A DNA stretch of 33,622 bases from Candidatus Kutchimonas denitrificans (GTDB lineage Bacteria > Gemmatimonadota > Gemmatimonadetes > Palauibacterales > KS3-K002): positions 1-33,622 of the forward strand of contig JAACAK010000012.1 of assembly GCA_011774835.1 (NCBI GenBank), given 5' to 3'. Every line of letters begins with the position of its first letter. The stretch's first letter is position 1. This document shows positions 9,891-20,048 of this stretch, piece by piece. The notes beneath the pieces were generated by a model. It made no database searches, was not told the origin of the DNA, and was given only the letters and a program-made list of their open reading frames with translations. The position numbers and the translations under genes are program-made.

Positions 9891-10999
9891 CGTTTCAGGG
9901 ATCCGCCCTTGTAGAAAGGCATCCGGACCACCTCGGCCGGCACACCTTTGCCGCGAATCAACACCTCGATCGCCGCCCCGAACGCGGCACGGTCGATGGG
10001 CAGGTACCCGGTCCCGATCCCCACACCCACGCTGGGTCCGAACGTTCCGCTCCGGACTTCGCCCACGACCTCCCCCCCGCTGCTCAACTCGTAGCCCGGC
10101 CGCGGAAAGCCGCGCTCCTTCAGCACGAAGCCGCGCAGCCTGCGGCTCAACCCTTCCTCTTTCTGTTTGATTAGGGCCTCGCGACCCATGAAATCGCCTT
10201 TGTCCAGCTTGACCGTCCAGCCGAGGCCGGCTTCCAGAGGGTTCGTCTCCTCGTCGATATCGTTCCCGTAGAGCGCGTAGCCCATCTCCAGCCGCAGCGT
10301 ATCTCGCGCTCCCAAGCCCACTGGCATGACGCGATCACCACCGGCTTCGAGGATCGCCCGCCACACCGTGGGCGTCACGTCGGCCGCGCAGTAGACCTCG
10401 AATCCGTCCTCCCCTGTGTAACCCGTTCGGCTCAGAACGCAGTCCTCACCCGCGACCCGGCTCGCCGCGAAGCGGTAATAGCCGATCTCCGATGCGTCCA
10501 GCTCCGTGAGCGGATCGATGATCTCCTCGCTCACCGGTCCCTGCAGCGCCAGAAGCCCGATCCGCTCGCTCTCGTCGACCAGCTCCACCCCGGACCCCCC
10601 AAAACCCTTCAAGCACGACTCCACCCAGTCGAAGTCCTTCTCGATGTTCGCCGCGTTCACCACCAGCCGGAAACGGTCCGGAAAACGATAGATCAGCAAG
10701 TCGTCCACGATGCCGCCGTTCTCCAGACACATCACCGCGTACTGCGCCTGGCCCGGAGCCAGCCTCGACACGTCGCTGGCGACCAGATAATTGACGAACT
10801 CCTCCGCGGCTTCCCCCGTCACCACGAACTCGCCCATGTGCGATACGTCGAACAGACCCGCGCTCTCTCGCACCGCCTGATGCTCCTTCGCCACTCCCTC
10901 CCGGTACTGCACCGGCATCGCGAAGCCGGCGAACGGCACCAGCTTGGCCCCCAGCGCCACGTGCTCGTCGTAAAGCGGAGTTCTCTCGAGCTCGGTCAT
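9887..10999 (-). CDS. gcvT: Aminomethyltransferase, T protein of glycine cleavage system
   Basis: Transfers the methylene group from the aminomethyl H-protein to tetrahydrofolate, releasing ammonia. Genuine GcvT hallmarks include the N-terminus LYDEHVALGAKLVPFAGFAMPVQY (20-residue limit respected: LYDEHVALGAKL, VPFAGFAMPVQ), DVSHMGEF, the Asp99-Asp100 pair in GGIVDDLLIYRF, and ARDTLRLEMGYALYGND. The start is set at ATG 10999 (370 residues) because GGGAG lies about 6 bases upstream and the sequence then matches the family; an in-frame start at 11056 would add unlike residues. Partner genes gcvH and gcvP are not in the window. It is 178 bases downstream of hslU and overlaps mogA by 4 bases. Confidence 0.95.
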   Translation of the reverse strand: MTELERTPLYDEHVALGAKLVPFAGFAMPVQYREGVAKEHQAVRESAGLFDVSHMGEFVVTGEAAEEFVNYLVASDVSRLAPGQAQYAVMCLENGGIVDDLLIYRFPDRFRLVVNAANIEKDFDWVESCLKGFGGSGVELVDESERIGLLALQGPVSEEIIDPLTELDASEIGYYRFAASRVAGEDCVLSRTGYTGEDGFEVYCAADVTPTVWRAILEAGGDRVMPVGLGARDTLRLEMGYALYGNDIDEETNPLEAGLGWTVKLDKGDFMGREALIKQKEEGLSRRLRGFVLKERGFPRPGYELSSGGEVVGEVRSGTFGPSVGVGIGTGYLPIDRAAFGAAIEVLIRGKGVPAEVVRMPFYKGGSLKR

Positions 11000-11122
11000 G
11001 ATCATCTCCCGTCCCTGGGACGTGTCCAGAAAGCTGCGGGTGGAGCCGACTGCCAATTTAGCAGGGGACGGGGCGCCGGGACAGGCTAACCGGTCTCACA
11101 GAGGGGGCGGGGACCGGGCCAA

Positions 11123-11139
11123 AAAATGTGACACATTTT
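11123..11139. promoter_or_regulatory. Perfect palindrome, candidate operator
   Basis: AAAATGTG-A-CACATTTT is an 8-bp perfect inverted repeat around a single base, an AT-rich island inside a very GC-rich gap. It is 39 bases beyond the hslU stop and about 125-140 bases upstream of gcvT. On the minus strand two further T residues follow it, so a weak terminator for hslU is an alternative reading. The one-base centre and symmetry fit a dimeric regulator site better. The regulator is unknown. Confidence 0.45.
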
Positions 11140-11177
11140 ACATGTGCGCGGGCCGCCTCGCCGACCGCGTCGTGACC

Positions 11178-12643
<1,466 letters not shown>

Positions 12644-12647
<4 letters not shown>

Positions 12648-13183
12648 CGGCTGTCGGTCCCGAGCTCCAGTACGGTGATTCTGGTGTTCGAATAGATGCA
12701 GATCTCGCCGGCGATCTCCAGCGACCGGCGCACTATATCGGGCGCGGCGAGCTCGGAGTATGCGTTGAGCGCGCGAGCCGCGGCCAGCGCCATCGGGCCT
12801 CCGCTCCCGATCGCGACGATCCCATCGTCGGGCTCGATCACCTCGCCGCTGCCCGAGAGCAGGAAGGAATGCCGGTCGTCGACGACCGCCAGCAGCGCCT
12901 CCAACCGTCGCAGCACGCGATCGCTCCGCCAGTCCTTCGCCAGCTCGACCGCCGCCCGCGGCAGGTTGCCGGGGTAACGATCCAGCTTCTCCTCGAACTT
13001 CTCGAACAGGGTCAGCGCGTCGGCGACGGACCCGGCGAAGCCCGCCAGCACACCTCCATCCTTGAGGGCGCGCACCTTCTGCGCCTGCGATTTCACCACC
13101 ATATCGCCGACGCTGACCTGACCGTCACCGCCCAGTGCGACTCGACCGTCGCGCCGTACCGCGACGATGGTCGTTCCGTGCAT
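12644..13183 (-). CDS. hslV: HslV, proteasome-like peptidase subunit
   Basis: Threonine peptidase that forms the HslUV core. The mature N-terminus is expected at Thr in the motif [10 protein letters not shown], with [23 protein letters not shown] and [12 protein letters not shown] following as in the family. I chose ATG 13183 because it leaves a three-residue propeptide (MHG) before the nucleophilic Thr, as in many homologues. An in-frame GTG at 13207 would give an 11-residue propeptide and cannot be excluded, since neither start has a strong ribosome-binding site. It lies just downstream of xerC and overlaps hslU. Confidence 0.95.
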
Positions 13184-13215
13184 CTGTTGCCTGGCTGTCG
13201 CTTCCACGTGGCTGC

Positions 13216-14124
13216 CTACCCTCTGGGATGCGCGACCCGGTAAACTCGCTTCAGTCGTTCCCTTGAAGTATGGGCATACATCTGGGTCGTCGACAGAGAT
13301 GCATGCCCCAGGAGCTCCTTTATGGCCATCAAGTCCGCACCTTCGTCCAGAAGATGGGTCGCGAAGGAATGGCGGATCGAGTGTGTGCTCAGCTCACCCT
13401 CCTCCGCCACCCGGGCGATGAAGTCCGTCACGATCCGCTGGATCTGACGTCGGGAAAGCCGATTGCCCCGTTCCGACACGAACAGCGCATCCAACGGCTC
13501 CGGTTCCCCGAAGCGCTGCCGGCGCGCGCGGTGGTAGTCTCGCAGCGCAGCGGCCGCCGTTCGGCCGACCGGCACGATCCGCTCCTTGCCGCCTTTGCCT
13601 CGAACCTTGACCCGACCCAGGGCATGGTCCAGATCGGGGAGATCGAGCCCGTGCACCTCCGACAGCCTCAGGCCCGCCGAGTAGAGCAGCTCGACCAGCG
13701 CCCGGTCGCGCGACGCCCGCCAGCCCGCCCCCTCGAGGCGACGGGCGGCGAGCTCGAACAGCTCGACCATCTCCTTCTGGGTCAGGTGCCCGGGCAGGGC
13801 CCGTCCGTGACGCGGCGCTCTCACGTGACGCGCCGGGTTGCCCGAGACCGAGCCCTCTCGCTGCAGGAAGCGAAAGAAGCTCCGCACGGCCGAGAGCTTG
13901 CGCCCGATTGTCCGCCGCTCCAACCCGGCCGCCGACAGGTGACCCAGGAAGGCCCGAACCGTCAACCGGTCGATGTCCGGCCACTCCCAGTCGAGCGAGC
14001 CGTAGTAGCCGTTCAGAAACTCGCACAGGTCAGCCAGGTCACGCCGATAGGCCTGCACGGTATGATCGGACAGCTGCCGCTCGTCCTGCAGATGTCTCAG
14101 GTACTGGTCGACCCGGCCAGGCAC
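13216..14124 (-). CDS. xerC: Tyrosine recombinase XerC
   Basis: Site-specific recombinase that resolves chromosome dimers at dif together with XerD. An N-terminal SAM-like core-binding domain ([19 protein letters not shown], 1-90) precedes the catalytic domain with all active residues: Arg153 (GLRLSEV), Lys177 (RGKGGKER), His248 and Arg251 ([12 protein letters not shown]), His274 ([11 protein letters not shown]) and nucleophile Tyr283. The 302 residues match XerC. The start is GTG 14124, 11 bases after trmFO, with no clear ribosome-binding site. The context (trmFO upstream, hslVU downstream) is the conserved codV position of Bacillus, so this is housekeeping XerC rather than a phage integrase. 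Confidence 0.94.
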   Translation of the reverse strand: MPGRVDQYLRHLQDERQLSDHTVQAYRRDLADLCEFLNGYYGSLDWEWPDIDRLTVRAFLGHLSAAGLERRTIGRKLSAVRSFFRFLQREGSVSGNPARHVRAPRHGRALPGHLTQKEMVELFELAARRLEGAGWRASRDRALVELLYSAGLRLSEVHGLDLPDLDHALGRVKVRGKGGKERIVPVGRTAAAALRDYHRARRQRFGEPEPLDALFVSERGNRLSRRQIQRIVTDFIARVAEEGELSTHSIRHSFATHLLDEGADLMAIKELLGHASLSTTQMYAHTSRERLKRVYRVAHPRG

Positions 14125-14135
14125 GGCGCTGCTCG

Positions 14136-15473
14136 CTAGCCGCTGCCGGACGCGGCCGTTCCGGCTCTATCCAGCGTGTCGACCCACCGCTCGATGTCGT
14201 TGAGGGCCCGTGCGGCCAGCGCCTCGCGACGCCGCCGCTTACCGCGGATACGTTGAGCCAGGGGCTCGAGGAGACCGAAGTTCGCGTTCATGGGTTGGAA
14301 GTTACGCGGATCCGCCTCACGAAGATAGCGAAGCAGGCCGCCCAGCATGGTGGTGGGCGGAGGCAGAACGGGCTCCTCGCCTCGCAGAATACGATCGACG
14401 TTCAGCGCGGCGAGCAGGCCGGTGGCGCCAGATTCGATGTATCCCTCGACGCCCGTCAACTGACCCGCGAAGATGAGCCCCGGTTCGTCACGGGGCGAAC
14501 CGTGCGGCGACAACAGAGCGGGGTAGTTGATGTAGCTGTTCCGATGGATCTGTCCGTAGCGCAGGATCTCCGCCGAACGCAGGGCCGGTATGAGCCGGAT
14601 GACCGCGCGTTGCTCCGGATACCGCAGCCGCGTCTGGAAGCCCACCAGGTTCCACATCCGACCTTCGCGGTCCTCGCGGCGCAGCTGCACGACGGCGTGA
14701 GGAAGCTCTCCCGTGCGAGGATCCTCGAGGCCGACGGGCTTGAGGGGACCGAACCGAAGGGCGTCGCGTCCGCGTGCGGCGAGGACCTCCACGGGCAGGC
14801 AACCCTCGAAGTAGGGTACCTCGTCCCATTCGGGGGTCCGATAGATCTCCCCGTTGAGCAGCGCATCCCGGAGCGCCTCGTAGCCGTCGCTGTCGAGCGG
14901 GCAGTTGATATAGGCGTCGCCCTCGCCCTTCCCGTAGCGCGACGCCCGATAGCTCTTCGAATCGTCCACCGATTCGCCCGACACGATGGGAGAAATCGCG
15001 TCGAAAAAGTACAGCCCCTCGGTCCCTAGCCGGGCGCGAATCGCGTCGAACAGCGGGTCGGATGTCAGGGGGCCGGTGGCAACGATCGCCGGTGCGTCGG
15101 GCAGCGCCGTGATTTCCTCGCGCCGGATGGCGATCTCCGATCGAGCCGCCAGCTCTCGGCTCACCGCGTCCGAGAACAGCCGCCGGTCCACCGCGAGCGC
15201 GGCGCCGGCCGGAACCCGGGCGCCGTCCGCCACCCGGAGCAGCAGCGACCCCAGACGACGCAACTCCGCCTTCAGCAGGCCGTGCGCGTTCGTGGTCTCA
15301 TTCGATTTGAACGAGTTGCTGCAGACGAGCTCCGCCAGCCCCGCCGTCTGATGGGCCGGCGTCGTCACCTGTGGACGCATTTCGTAGAGGACGACCCGGT
15401 GCCCGCGGCATGCCAACTGCCACGCCGCCTCAGCGCCGGCGAGTCCGCCCCCCACTACGACGACTTGGGACAT
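14136..15473 (-). CDS. trmFO: TrmFO, folate/FAD-dependent tRNA (uracil-54-C5)-methyltransferase
   Basis: Forms 5-methyluridine-54 in the tRNA T-loop, using methylenetetrahydrofolate and FADH2. The N-terminal FAD-binding motif is VVGGGLAGAEAA. The conserved cysteines are Cys51 (LVCSNSFKSN) and Cys225 (YFEGCLPVEV), matching the catalytic pair of the family. MRPQVTTPAHQT and the C-terminal GVEGYIESGATGLLAALN segment are also typical. The 445 residues match the family. It starts 24 bases after topA and is followed by xerC at 11 bases. It belongs to the GidA-like TrmFO group rather than MnmG, as shown by length and the N-terminal Cys motif. Confidence 0.96.
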   Translation of the reverse strand: MSQVVVVGGGLAGAEAAWQLACRGHRVVLYEMRPQVTTPAHQTAGLAELVCSNSFKSNETTNAHGLLKAELRRLGSLLLRVADGARVPAGAALAVDRRLFSDAVSRELAARSEIAIRREEITALPDAPAIVATGPLTSDPLFDAIRARLGTEGLYFFDAISPIVSGESVDDSKSYRASRYGKGEGDAYINCPLDSDGYEALRDALLNGEIYRTPEWDEVPYFEGCLPVEVLAARGRDALRFGPLKPVGLEDPRTGELPHAVVQLRREDREGRMWNLVGFQTRLRYPEQRAVIRLIPALRSAEILRYGQIHRNSYINYPALLSPHGSPRDEPGLIFAGQLTGVEGYIESGATGLLAALNVDRILRGEEPVLPPPTTMLGGLLRYLREADPRNFQPMNANFGLLEPLAQRIRGKRRRREALAARALNDIERWVDTLDRAGTAASGSG

Positions 15474-15497
15474 GACGGTGTTAGCGGGCGTTCAAGC

Positions 15498-17981
15498 TCA
15501 GTCCGATCCGCCGCCCGTGGTCTCGGCGGCTTCCTCGGAAAACTCGTGCGAGCAGGAAACGCAACGCAGGAAATCGCCTTTCTTCTTCGAGCTCTTCTTG
15601 AGCGCGATCTCGGAACCGCAAACGGGACACGTGGCCCCGGTCGGGGTGTCCCAGGTCGACCAATCGCACTCGGGGTAGCGCGAGCAACCATAAAAAGTGC
15701 GGCCGCGTCGGGTTCGCCGCTTCACGATCTCGCCCTCGCCGCAGGTCGGACAATGCAGCCCCAGGGTGATGGGCTGGGTATGCTTGCATTCCGGGTAGGC
15801 CGTGCAGGCCAGAAATTCGCCGTAGCGGCCGGTCTTGACCGCCATGGGGCTGTCGCATTCGGGGCACCTGGCGTCGGCCACCGCCTGGTTCTGGTCGCCG
15901 TCCAGAGCCCGGGTGAAGCGACAGTCGGGGTAGTTGGAGCAGGCGACGAACGGACCGTAGCGTCCGCTCTTCACCACCAGCTCGCCGCCGCACTGCGGAC
16001 ACTCCTGACCTTCGAGGTCCACCTCCGGTGGCCGATCGATCGGCTTCGAGTTCCGGCACTCCGGGTAACCCGAACAGCCGAGGAAGCGGCCGTAGCGGTT
16101 CCATTTCACCTTCATCGGGCGCCCGCAGACATCGCAGACGGTGTCTTCGAGCTGGAAGATGTCCTCGATGATGTCGTCGAGCTTCGCCTCGCCCTTCTCC
16201 AGACGCTCGCTGAAGCGAGAGTAGAAGTCCTCGAGCACCTGATGCCACTCGAGCTCGCCTTCCTCGATGCGGTCGAGACCCGCTTCCATATTGCTCGTGA
16301 AGCCGATATCGAAGGTGTCCGGGAAGACTCTGATCAGGACCTGAACGACGGTCTCGCCCAACGGGGTCGGAAGGAAGCGGCGGTTGTCCAGCTCGACATA
16401 GGTGCGCTCCACCAGAGTCGACAGGATCGACGCGTAGGTGGAGGGCCTGCCGATGCCGAGCTTCTCCAGCTCCTTGACCAGGCTCGCCTCACTGAACCGG
16501 GCCGGCGGCTTGGTAAAGTGCTGGGTCTTGTCGATGCCCAGCACGGAGACTGTCTCGCCCTCGCTCAGGTCGGGCAGGGCCTTCAGATCACCCAGCGTAC
16601 GCCCCTCGCCTTCCTCGTGCGCGTCGCTATACAGCCGGGTGAAGCCGTCGAACTTGAGAACGGACCCGGTGACACGGAACAGATAGTCGTGACCGTCGTT
16701 ACCCTCGAGATCGAAGTCGACGGTGGTCGTGTCGTACACGGCCGGCGACATCTGAGAAGCCACGAAGCGCATCCAGATCAACCGGTAAAGTTTGAGCTGG
16801 TCCGAATCCAGATCGCCTTTGAGCGAGTCCGGGGTCCGCCACACCGATGTGGGTCGGATCGCCTCGTGCGCTTCCTGCGCGCCCTTCTGTTGCTTACCGC
16901 TATAGAGCCGGGCCGATTTGGGCAGGTATTTCGAACCGAACTCCTGCTCGACGTAACCGCGAGCTCCGTTGGCCGCCGAGCCGGCGATCCGGGTGGAGTC
17001 GGTGCGCATATACGTGATCAGACCGATCGCCTCGCCCTTGACTTCGACGCCCTCGTACAGCTGCTGCGCTATCCGCATCGTTCGCTTGGCGGAGAAACGC
17101 AAGCCCTTCGCGGCCTGCTGCTGCAGCGTGGAAGTCGTGAACGGCGCCGACGGGTTCTTGCGTCGCTCCTTGCGTCGGATCTTCGTGATCTGGAACGGAA
17201 CGTCGTGTACCGCGTCGATAACGGCTTGCGCCGCATCCTCGTTCGGAAGCCGGGGTTTGCCGCCGTCGACGTGGTGGAGCTGGGCGGTGAAGCGCGCATC
17301 GTCCTTCCGGAGCGCCGCTTCGATCGTCCAGTACTCGACGGGCTCGAAGGCTTTGATCTCCTCTTCGCGCTCCCAGATGAGGCGCAGCGCGACGGTCTGG
17401 ACGCGACCGGCCGAAAGACCGGGTCGGATCGGCTTCCAGAGGAAAGGGCTCGCCTTGTAGCCGACGAGCCGGTCGAGGATACGACGAGCCTGCTGAGCGT
17501 CCACCTTGCGGCGATCGATCTGGCCCGGGTTCGCCAGGCCGTTGGCGATCCCCTCCGGTGTGATCTCCTCGAACAGGACACGCTTGAAGCGGTCGCCGTT
17601 GCGGGATTCGAAGCCGAGCTGTTCGGCGACGTGATAGGCGATCGCTTCGCCTTCGCGGTCCGGGTCGGTGGCGAGCAGGATCTCGGACGCGTCTTTTGCC
17701 GCGCTCTTCAGCTCCTTGATCACCTTGCCCTTGCCGCGAATCGTCTCGTACTTGGGCTCGAAGCCGTTGTCGACATCGACCCCCAGGTCGCGCTTCGGCA
17801 GGTCGCGGATGTGGCCCACCGACGCCTTGACCACGAAGCTGTCGTCGAGATACCGGCCGATGGTGCGTGCCTTGGCGGGCGACTCCACGACGAGGAGCCG
17901 TGAGCCGTTGCCACCGGCAGACGCCTTCTTCCGGCTGGTCTTTCGCCTGGTTGTCGTCGTCGTCTTCTTCTTGGTCGCCAT
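15498..17981 (-). CDS. topA: DNA topoisomerase I
   Basis: Type IA topoisomerase that relaxes negative supercoils. The Toprim domain has LLVVESPAKA and TDPDREGEAIA (acidic triad Asp106, Asp108, Glu110 plus Glu33). The catalytic tyrosine is Tyr324 in LITYMRTDSTR. The C-terminus carries five successive zinc-ribbon modules: four C-x2-C...C-x4/5-C units of the RYGxFxxCxxYPEC type and a fifth, variant one ending CVSC. The N-terminus is a Lys/Thr/Arg-rich tail (ATKKKTTTTTRRKTSRKKA). The start ATG 17981 follows AGGGAAAG by about 8 bases; an in-frame GTG at 18005 is less likely. The 827 residues are within the family range. Confidence 0.97.
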   Translation of the reverse strand: MATKKKTTTTTRRKTSRKKASAGGNGSRLLVVESPAKARTIGRYLDDSFVVKASVGHIRDLPKRDLGVDVDNGFEPKYETIRGKGKVIKELKSAAKDASEILLATDPDREGEAIAYHVAEQLGFESRNGDRFKRVLFEEITPEGIANGLANPGQIDRRKVDAQQARRILDRLVGYKASPFLWKPIRPGLSAGRVQTVALRLIWEREEEIKAFEPVEYWTIEAALRKDDARFTAQLHHVDGGKPRLPNEDAAQAVIDAVHDVPFQITKIRRKERRKNPSAPFTTSTLQQQAAKGLRFSAKRTMRIAQQLYEGVEVKGEAIGLITYMRTDSTRIAGSAANGARGYVEQEFGSKYLPKSARLYSGKQQKGAQEAHEAIRPTSVWRTPDSLKGDLDSDQLKLYRLIWMRFVASQMSPAVYDTTTVDFDLEGNDGHDYLFRVTGSVLKFDGFTRLYSDAHEEGEGRTLGDLKALPDLSEGETVSVLGIDKTQHFTKPPARFSEASLVKELEKLGIGRPSTYASILSTLVERTYVELDNRRFLPTPLGETVVQVLIRVFPDTFDIGFTSNMEAGLDRIEEGELEWHQVLEDFYSRFSERLEKGEAKLDDIIEDIFQLEDTVCDVCGRPMKVKWNRYGRFLGCSGYPECRNSKPIDRPPEVDLEGQECPQCGGELVVKSGRYGPFVACSNYPDCRFTRALDGDQNQAVADARCPECDSPMAVKTGRYGEFLACTAYPECKHTQPITLGLHCPTCGEGEIVKRRTRRGRTFYGCSRYPECDWSTWDTPTGATCPVCGSEIALKKSSKKKGDFLRCVSCSHEFSEEAAETTGGGSD

Positions 17982-18058
17982 GTGTGATCTTTCCCTGCCC
18001 GACACCGCTTACCCCGGGGCCCGCCCCGGATGTTCCCTCGCCGAGCGAGCGCTGAAAA

Positions 18059-18086
18059 TGGCTAACACGATCCTGCGGTCTGTCAA
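18059..18086 (-). promoter_or_regulatory. Candidate promoter for topA
   Basis: On the minus strand a perfect TTGACA (18086-18081) overlaps the aroK stop codon. Sixteen bases later comes TAGCCA preceded by TG, an extended -10 arrangement with a poor hexamer. A GC-rich inverted repeat CCGGGGC/GCCCCGG (18014-18029) lies in the would-be 5' leader. This would let topA-trmFO-xerC-hslVU be transcribed separately from aroCK. Confidence 0.35.
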
Positions 18087-18622
18087 CTCCCCGCCTCGGT
18101 CACCCCACCGGCACGCTCCGCAATCTCGAGGATCTCCACCGCCACATCGTCGGGATCCCGACCGTCGGTGTCGACCACAGAGTCGGCGCGGCTGTAATCG
18201 TCGGTCCGCGCGGCCAGAATCGAGCGAATCGCTTCCAGCGGCTGGTCGACCGCGAGCAGGGGACGCTCCACAGCCGTTTGGACGCGCTGCCGAGCGTAGA
18301 CGGTCTCGGGCTGAACCCGCAACCAGACGAAGAGGCTGCCGGGCCGGAGCCGGTCGACCAGCTCCGGCTGCGTCGCCCAACCGCCTCCCGGCGCCAGCAC
18401 GACCCGCCTTCGGTCCAGCACCTCCTCGGTGAGCCGTGCTTCGAGACCCCGGAAGTGGCTCTCGCCGTCCTTGCGAAAGATCTCGGGGATCGGACGGTTC
18501 TCACGTTCCTCGATGGCCCGGTCGAAGTCGACGAAATCCCAGCCCAGCCGGTCGGCGAGACGCCGTCCGACCGTCGTCTTGCCGGAGCACATGAACCCGA
18601 CGAGGACGATCCGGTCAATCAC
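18083..18622 (-). CDS. aroK: Shikimate kinase
   Basis: Phosphorylates shikimate at O3 in the chorismate pathway. The P-loop GFMCSGKTT is near the N-terminus, DFDRAIEE (shikimate/Mg site) is at about 32-39, ESHFRGLE carries the substrate-binding Arg, and LAPGGGWA is the conserved GGG motif. RQRVQTAVERPLL belongs to the lid/adenine region. The 179 residues are typical of AroK/AroL. GTG 18622 overlaps the aroC stop (GTGA), so chorismate synthase and shikimate kinase are translationally coupled. The aro genes lie downstream of the pilus operon, as in Proteobacteria where aroK follows pilQ. Confidence 0.95.
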   Translation of the reverse strand: MIDRIVLVGFMCSGKTTVGRRLADRLGWDFVDFDRAIEERENRPIPEIFRKDGESHFRGLEARLTEEVLDRRRVVLAPGGGWATQPELVDRLRPGSLFVWLRVQPETVYARQRVQTAVERPLLAVDQPLEAIRSILAARTDDYSRADSVVDTDGRDPDDVAVEILEIAERAGGVTEAGS

Positions 18623-19815
18623 CGGCGTTGCAGGAGCTCGACGTACGATTCGTAGTTCGCTTCCATCTCGCGCAGCGAATCCCCGCCGAATTTCTCGCGC
18701 ATCGCGTCGGCCAGAACCAGAGCCACCATCGCTTCACCGACGATCCCGGCCGCCGGAACCGCCGTGACATCGCTGCGTTCGCGCACCGCTTCCGCCGGCT
18801 GACCGCTGTCGAGATCCACGCTGCGCAGCGGGCGCATCAAGGTGGAGAGCGGCTTCATCGCGACCCGAACGGTCACGGGCTCGCCGTTGGTCATGCCACC
18901 TTCGAGGCCGCCGGCCCGATTGGTGCGCCGTCGGAAGCCGCCGCTGAGCCGGCGTGTCGGATCGGCCTCGATCTCATCGTGGACCTGCGAACCTGGCAAG
19001 CGGGCGGCGTCGAAACCGAGGCCGATCTCCACGCCCTTCATGGCCTGGATCGACATCAGCGCGCCGGCGAGGCGGCCGTCGAGTCGGCGGTCGGCAGCGA
19101 CGTGGCTGCCCAGACCTACGGGGACACCGCGGGCCACGACCTCGAACACGCCGCCCGCCGTATCTCCCTTTTGCTTCGCCGTGTCGATGGCGGCCACCAT
19201 TTGCTTCTCCGCTTCCGAATCGAGGCAGCGCACGGGTGAGGCGTCGGCGGCCGTACCGATATCGTCGGGATACTCGTCGGGCTCCAGGCGGCGAGCCTCC
19301 ACGCCAGCCAGCGACACCACGTGGCTGCCCACCGAGATACCGAAGCGCGTCAACAGCGCTCTGGCCAGCGCTCCTGCCGCCACCCGGGCCGCCGTCTCCC
19401 GGGCGCTCGACCGCTCGAGTATGTCTCTCGCATCGCTCCGCCCGTACTTGAGAAGACCGACGAGGTCGGCATGGCCGGGGCGCGGCAAACTCACGCGTCG
19501 CAGCTCTTCGTCGCTCGCGTCCGGGAGAGGTGCCACCGACATGGCCGTCTGCCAATTCTCCCAATCCCGATTCGGGATCAACATGGCGATCGGCGAACCC
19601 AGCGCTTCACCGAGCCGGACCCCGGCGAGGATCTCGGCGGCGTCACGCTCGATCTTCATCCGACCGCCCCGGCCGTGGCCTTTCTGCCGCCGTGACAGCT
19701 GTCGCCGGATGGCGTCGGCCTCGATCGGCGTGCCCGCCGGCATCCCCTCGACGATGGCGACCAGGCCCTTGCCGTGCGATTCGCCGGCGGTCACGTAGCT
19801 GAAGTGCTGCAGCAT
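18619..19815 (-). CDS. aroC: Chorismate synthase
   Basis: FMN-dependent lyase that converts EPSP to chorismate, the last step of the shikimate pathway. The signatures are FSYVTAGESHGKGLVAIVEG near the start, GRGGRMKIERD, RPGHADLVGLLKYG, RSSARETAARVAAG, DTAGGVFEV and the C-terminal RSDVTAVPAAGIVGEAMVAL. The start is ATG 19815 (398 residues), with GGGAG about 6 bases upstream and MLQHFSYVTAG matching family N-termini. An in-frame start at 19941 would add an Arg-rich stretch that looks non-coding. It overlaps aroK by 4 bases. Confidence 0.97.
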   Translation of the reverse strand: MLQHFSYVTAGESHGKGLVAIVEGMPAGTPIEADAIRRQLSRRQKGHGRGGRMKIERDAAEILAGVRLGEALGSPIAMLIPNRDWENWQTAMSVAPLPDASDEELRRVSLPRPGHADLVGLLKYGRSDARDILERSSARETAARVAAGALARALLTRFGISVGSHVVSLAGVEARRLEPDEYPDDIGTAADASPVRCLDSEAEKQMVAAIDTAKQKGDTAGGVFEVVARGVPVGLGSHVAADRRLDGRLAGALMSIQAMKGVEIGLGFDAARLPGSQVHDEIEADPTRRLSGGFRRRTNRAGGLEGGMTNGEPVTVRVAMKPLSTLMRPLRSVDLDSGQPAEAVRERSDVTAVPAAGIVGEAMVALVLADAMREKFGGDSLREMEANYESYVELLQRR

Positions 19816-20048
19816 CTCACTCCCGGCCCTCTGAATGTGTGTGGCTCTCAGGCCAAGCTCCCCGCACAAACCCAAGAGCCGCCTGGCCTGCCCGCTTGAG
19901 CGGCGACGCGACTCGCGTCGGCCCGTTCGAATCCGGGTCACGGTCGAGCGGCTCTTTGCCAGCCCGGGGCAGCCACCGTCCGGCAGCTGCCCCGAGAATG
20001 ATTACGCGTATGGCCTGCTACGCCGCAAGCACCTGAATCTGAAGCGAC
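19816..20048. other. Non-coding gap with several inverted repeats
   Basis: This is the largest gene-free stretch of the window, between the pilus-linked lipoprotein and aroC (both minus). It contains CCGCT-TG-AGCGG (19892-19903), the 17-bp palindrome CGACGCGA-C-TCGCGTCG (19904-19920) and a 9-bp-arm hairpin at 19965-19994. An open frame crosses it upstream of aroC, but its translation is Arg/Gly-rich without family similarity. No tRNA or small gene could be supported. Confidence 0.6.
19965..19994 (-). terminator. Terminator-like hairpin after the pilus-linked lipoprotein gene
   Basis: Arms CGGGGCAGC (19965-19973) and GCTGCCCCG (19986-19994) are perfectly complementary around a 12-base loop, 54 bases beyond the lipoprotein stop codon at 20049. 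It lacks a U-run on either strand, so its role as terminator or as an mRNA 3'-end block is inferred from position and stability only. Confidence 0.45.

Noticed and set aside
9887-10999. YgfZ-type folate-binding protein instead of GcvT
   Set aside because: The full-length GcvT motifs, including the conserved Asp pair and the ARDTLRLEMGYALYGND segment, are present, and YgfZ lacks these.
11000-11177. Glycine riboswitch ahead of gcvT
   Set aside because: I could not find the conserved paired elements of the glycine aptamer in the 178-base gap; only a palindrome and GC-rich repeats are visible.
13216-14124. Phage or integron integrase
   Set aside because: Length, catalytic residues and the trmFO-hslV context identify housekeeping XerC; no attachment-site repeats or phage genes are nearby.
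15282-17903. Very long open frame on the plus strand opposite topA (also 5222-6898 opposite clpP/clpX, 2137-3648 opposite htrA and 22782-24602 opposite pilQ)
   Set aside because: These are typical antisense frames of high-GC coding DNA. The translations are rich in Arg, Gly, Asp and Leu with no domains, while the other strand encodes complete, well-known proteins.
19915-19945. tRNA T-arm-like sequence CCCGTTCGAATCCGGG in the gap before aroC
   Set aside because: The five base pairs of a T-stem cannot be formed, and no acceptor, D or anticodon arms are found on either side, so it is not a tRNA or a convincing remnant.
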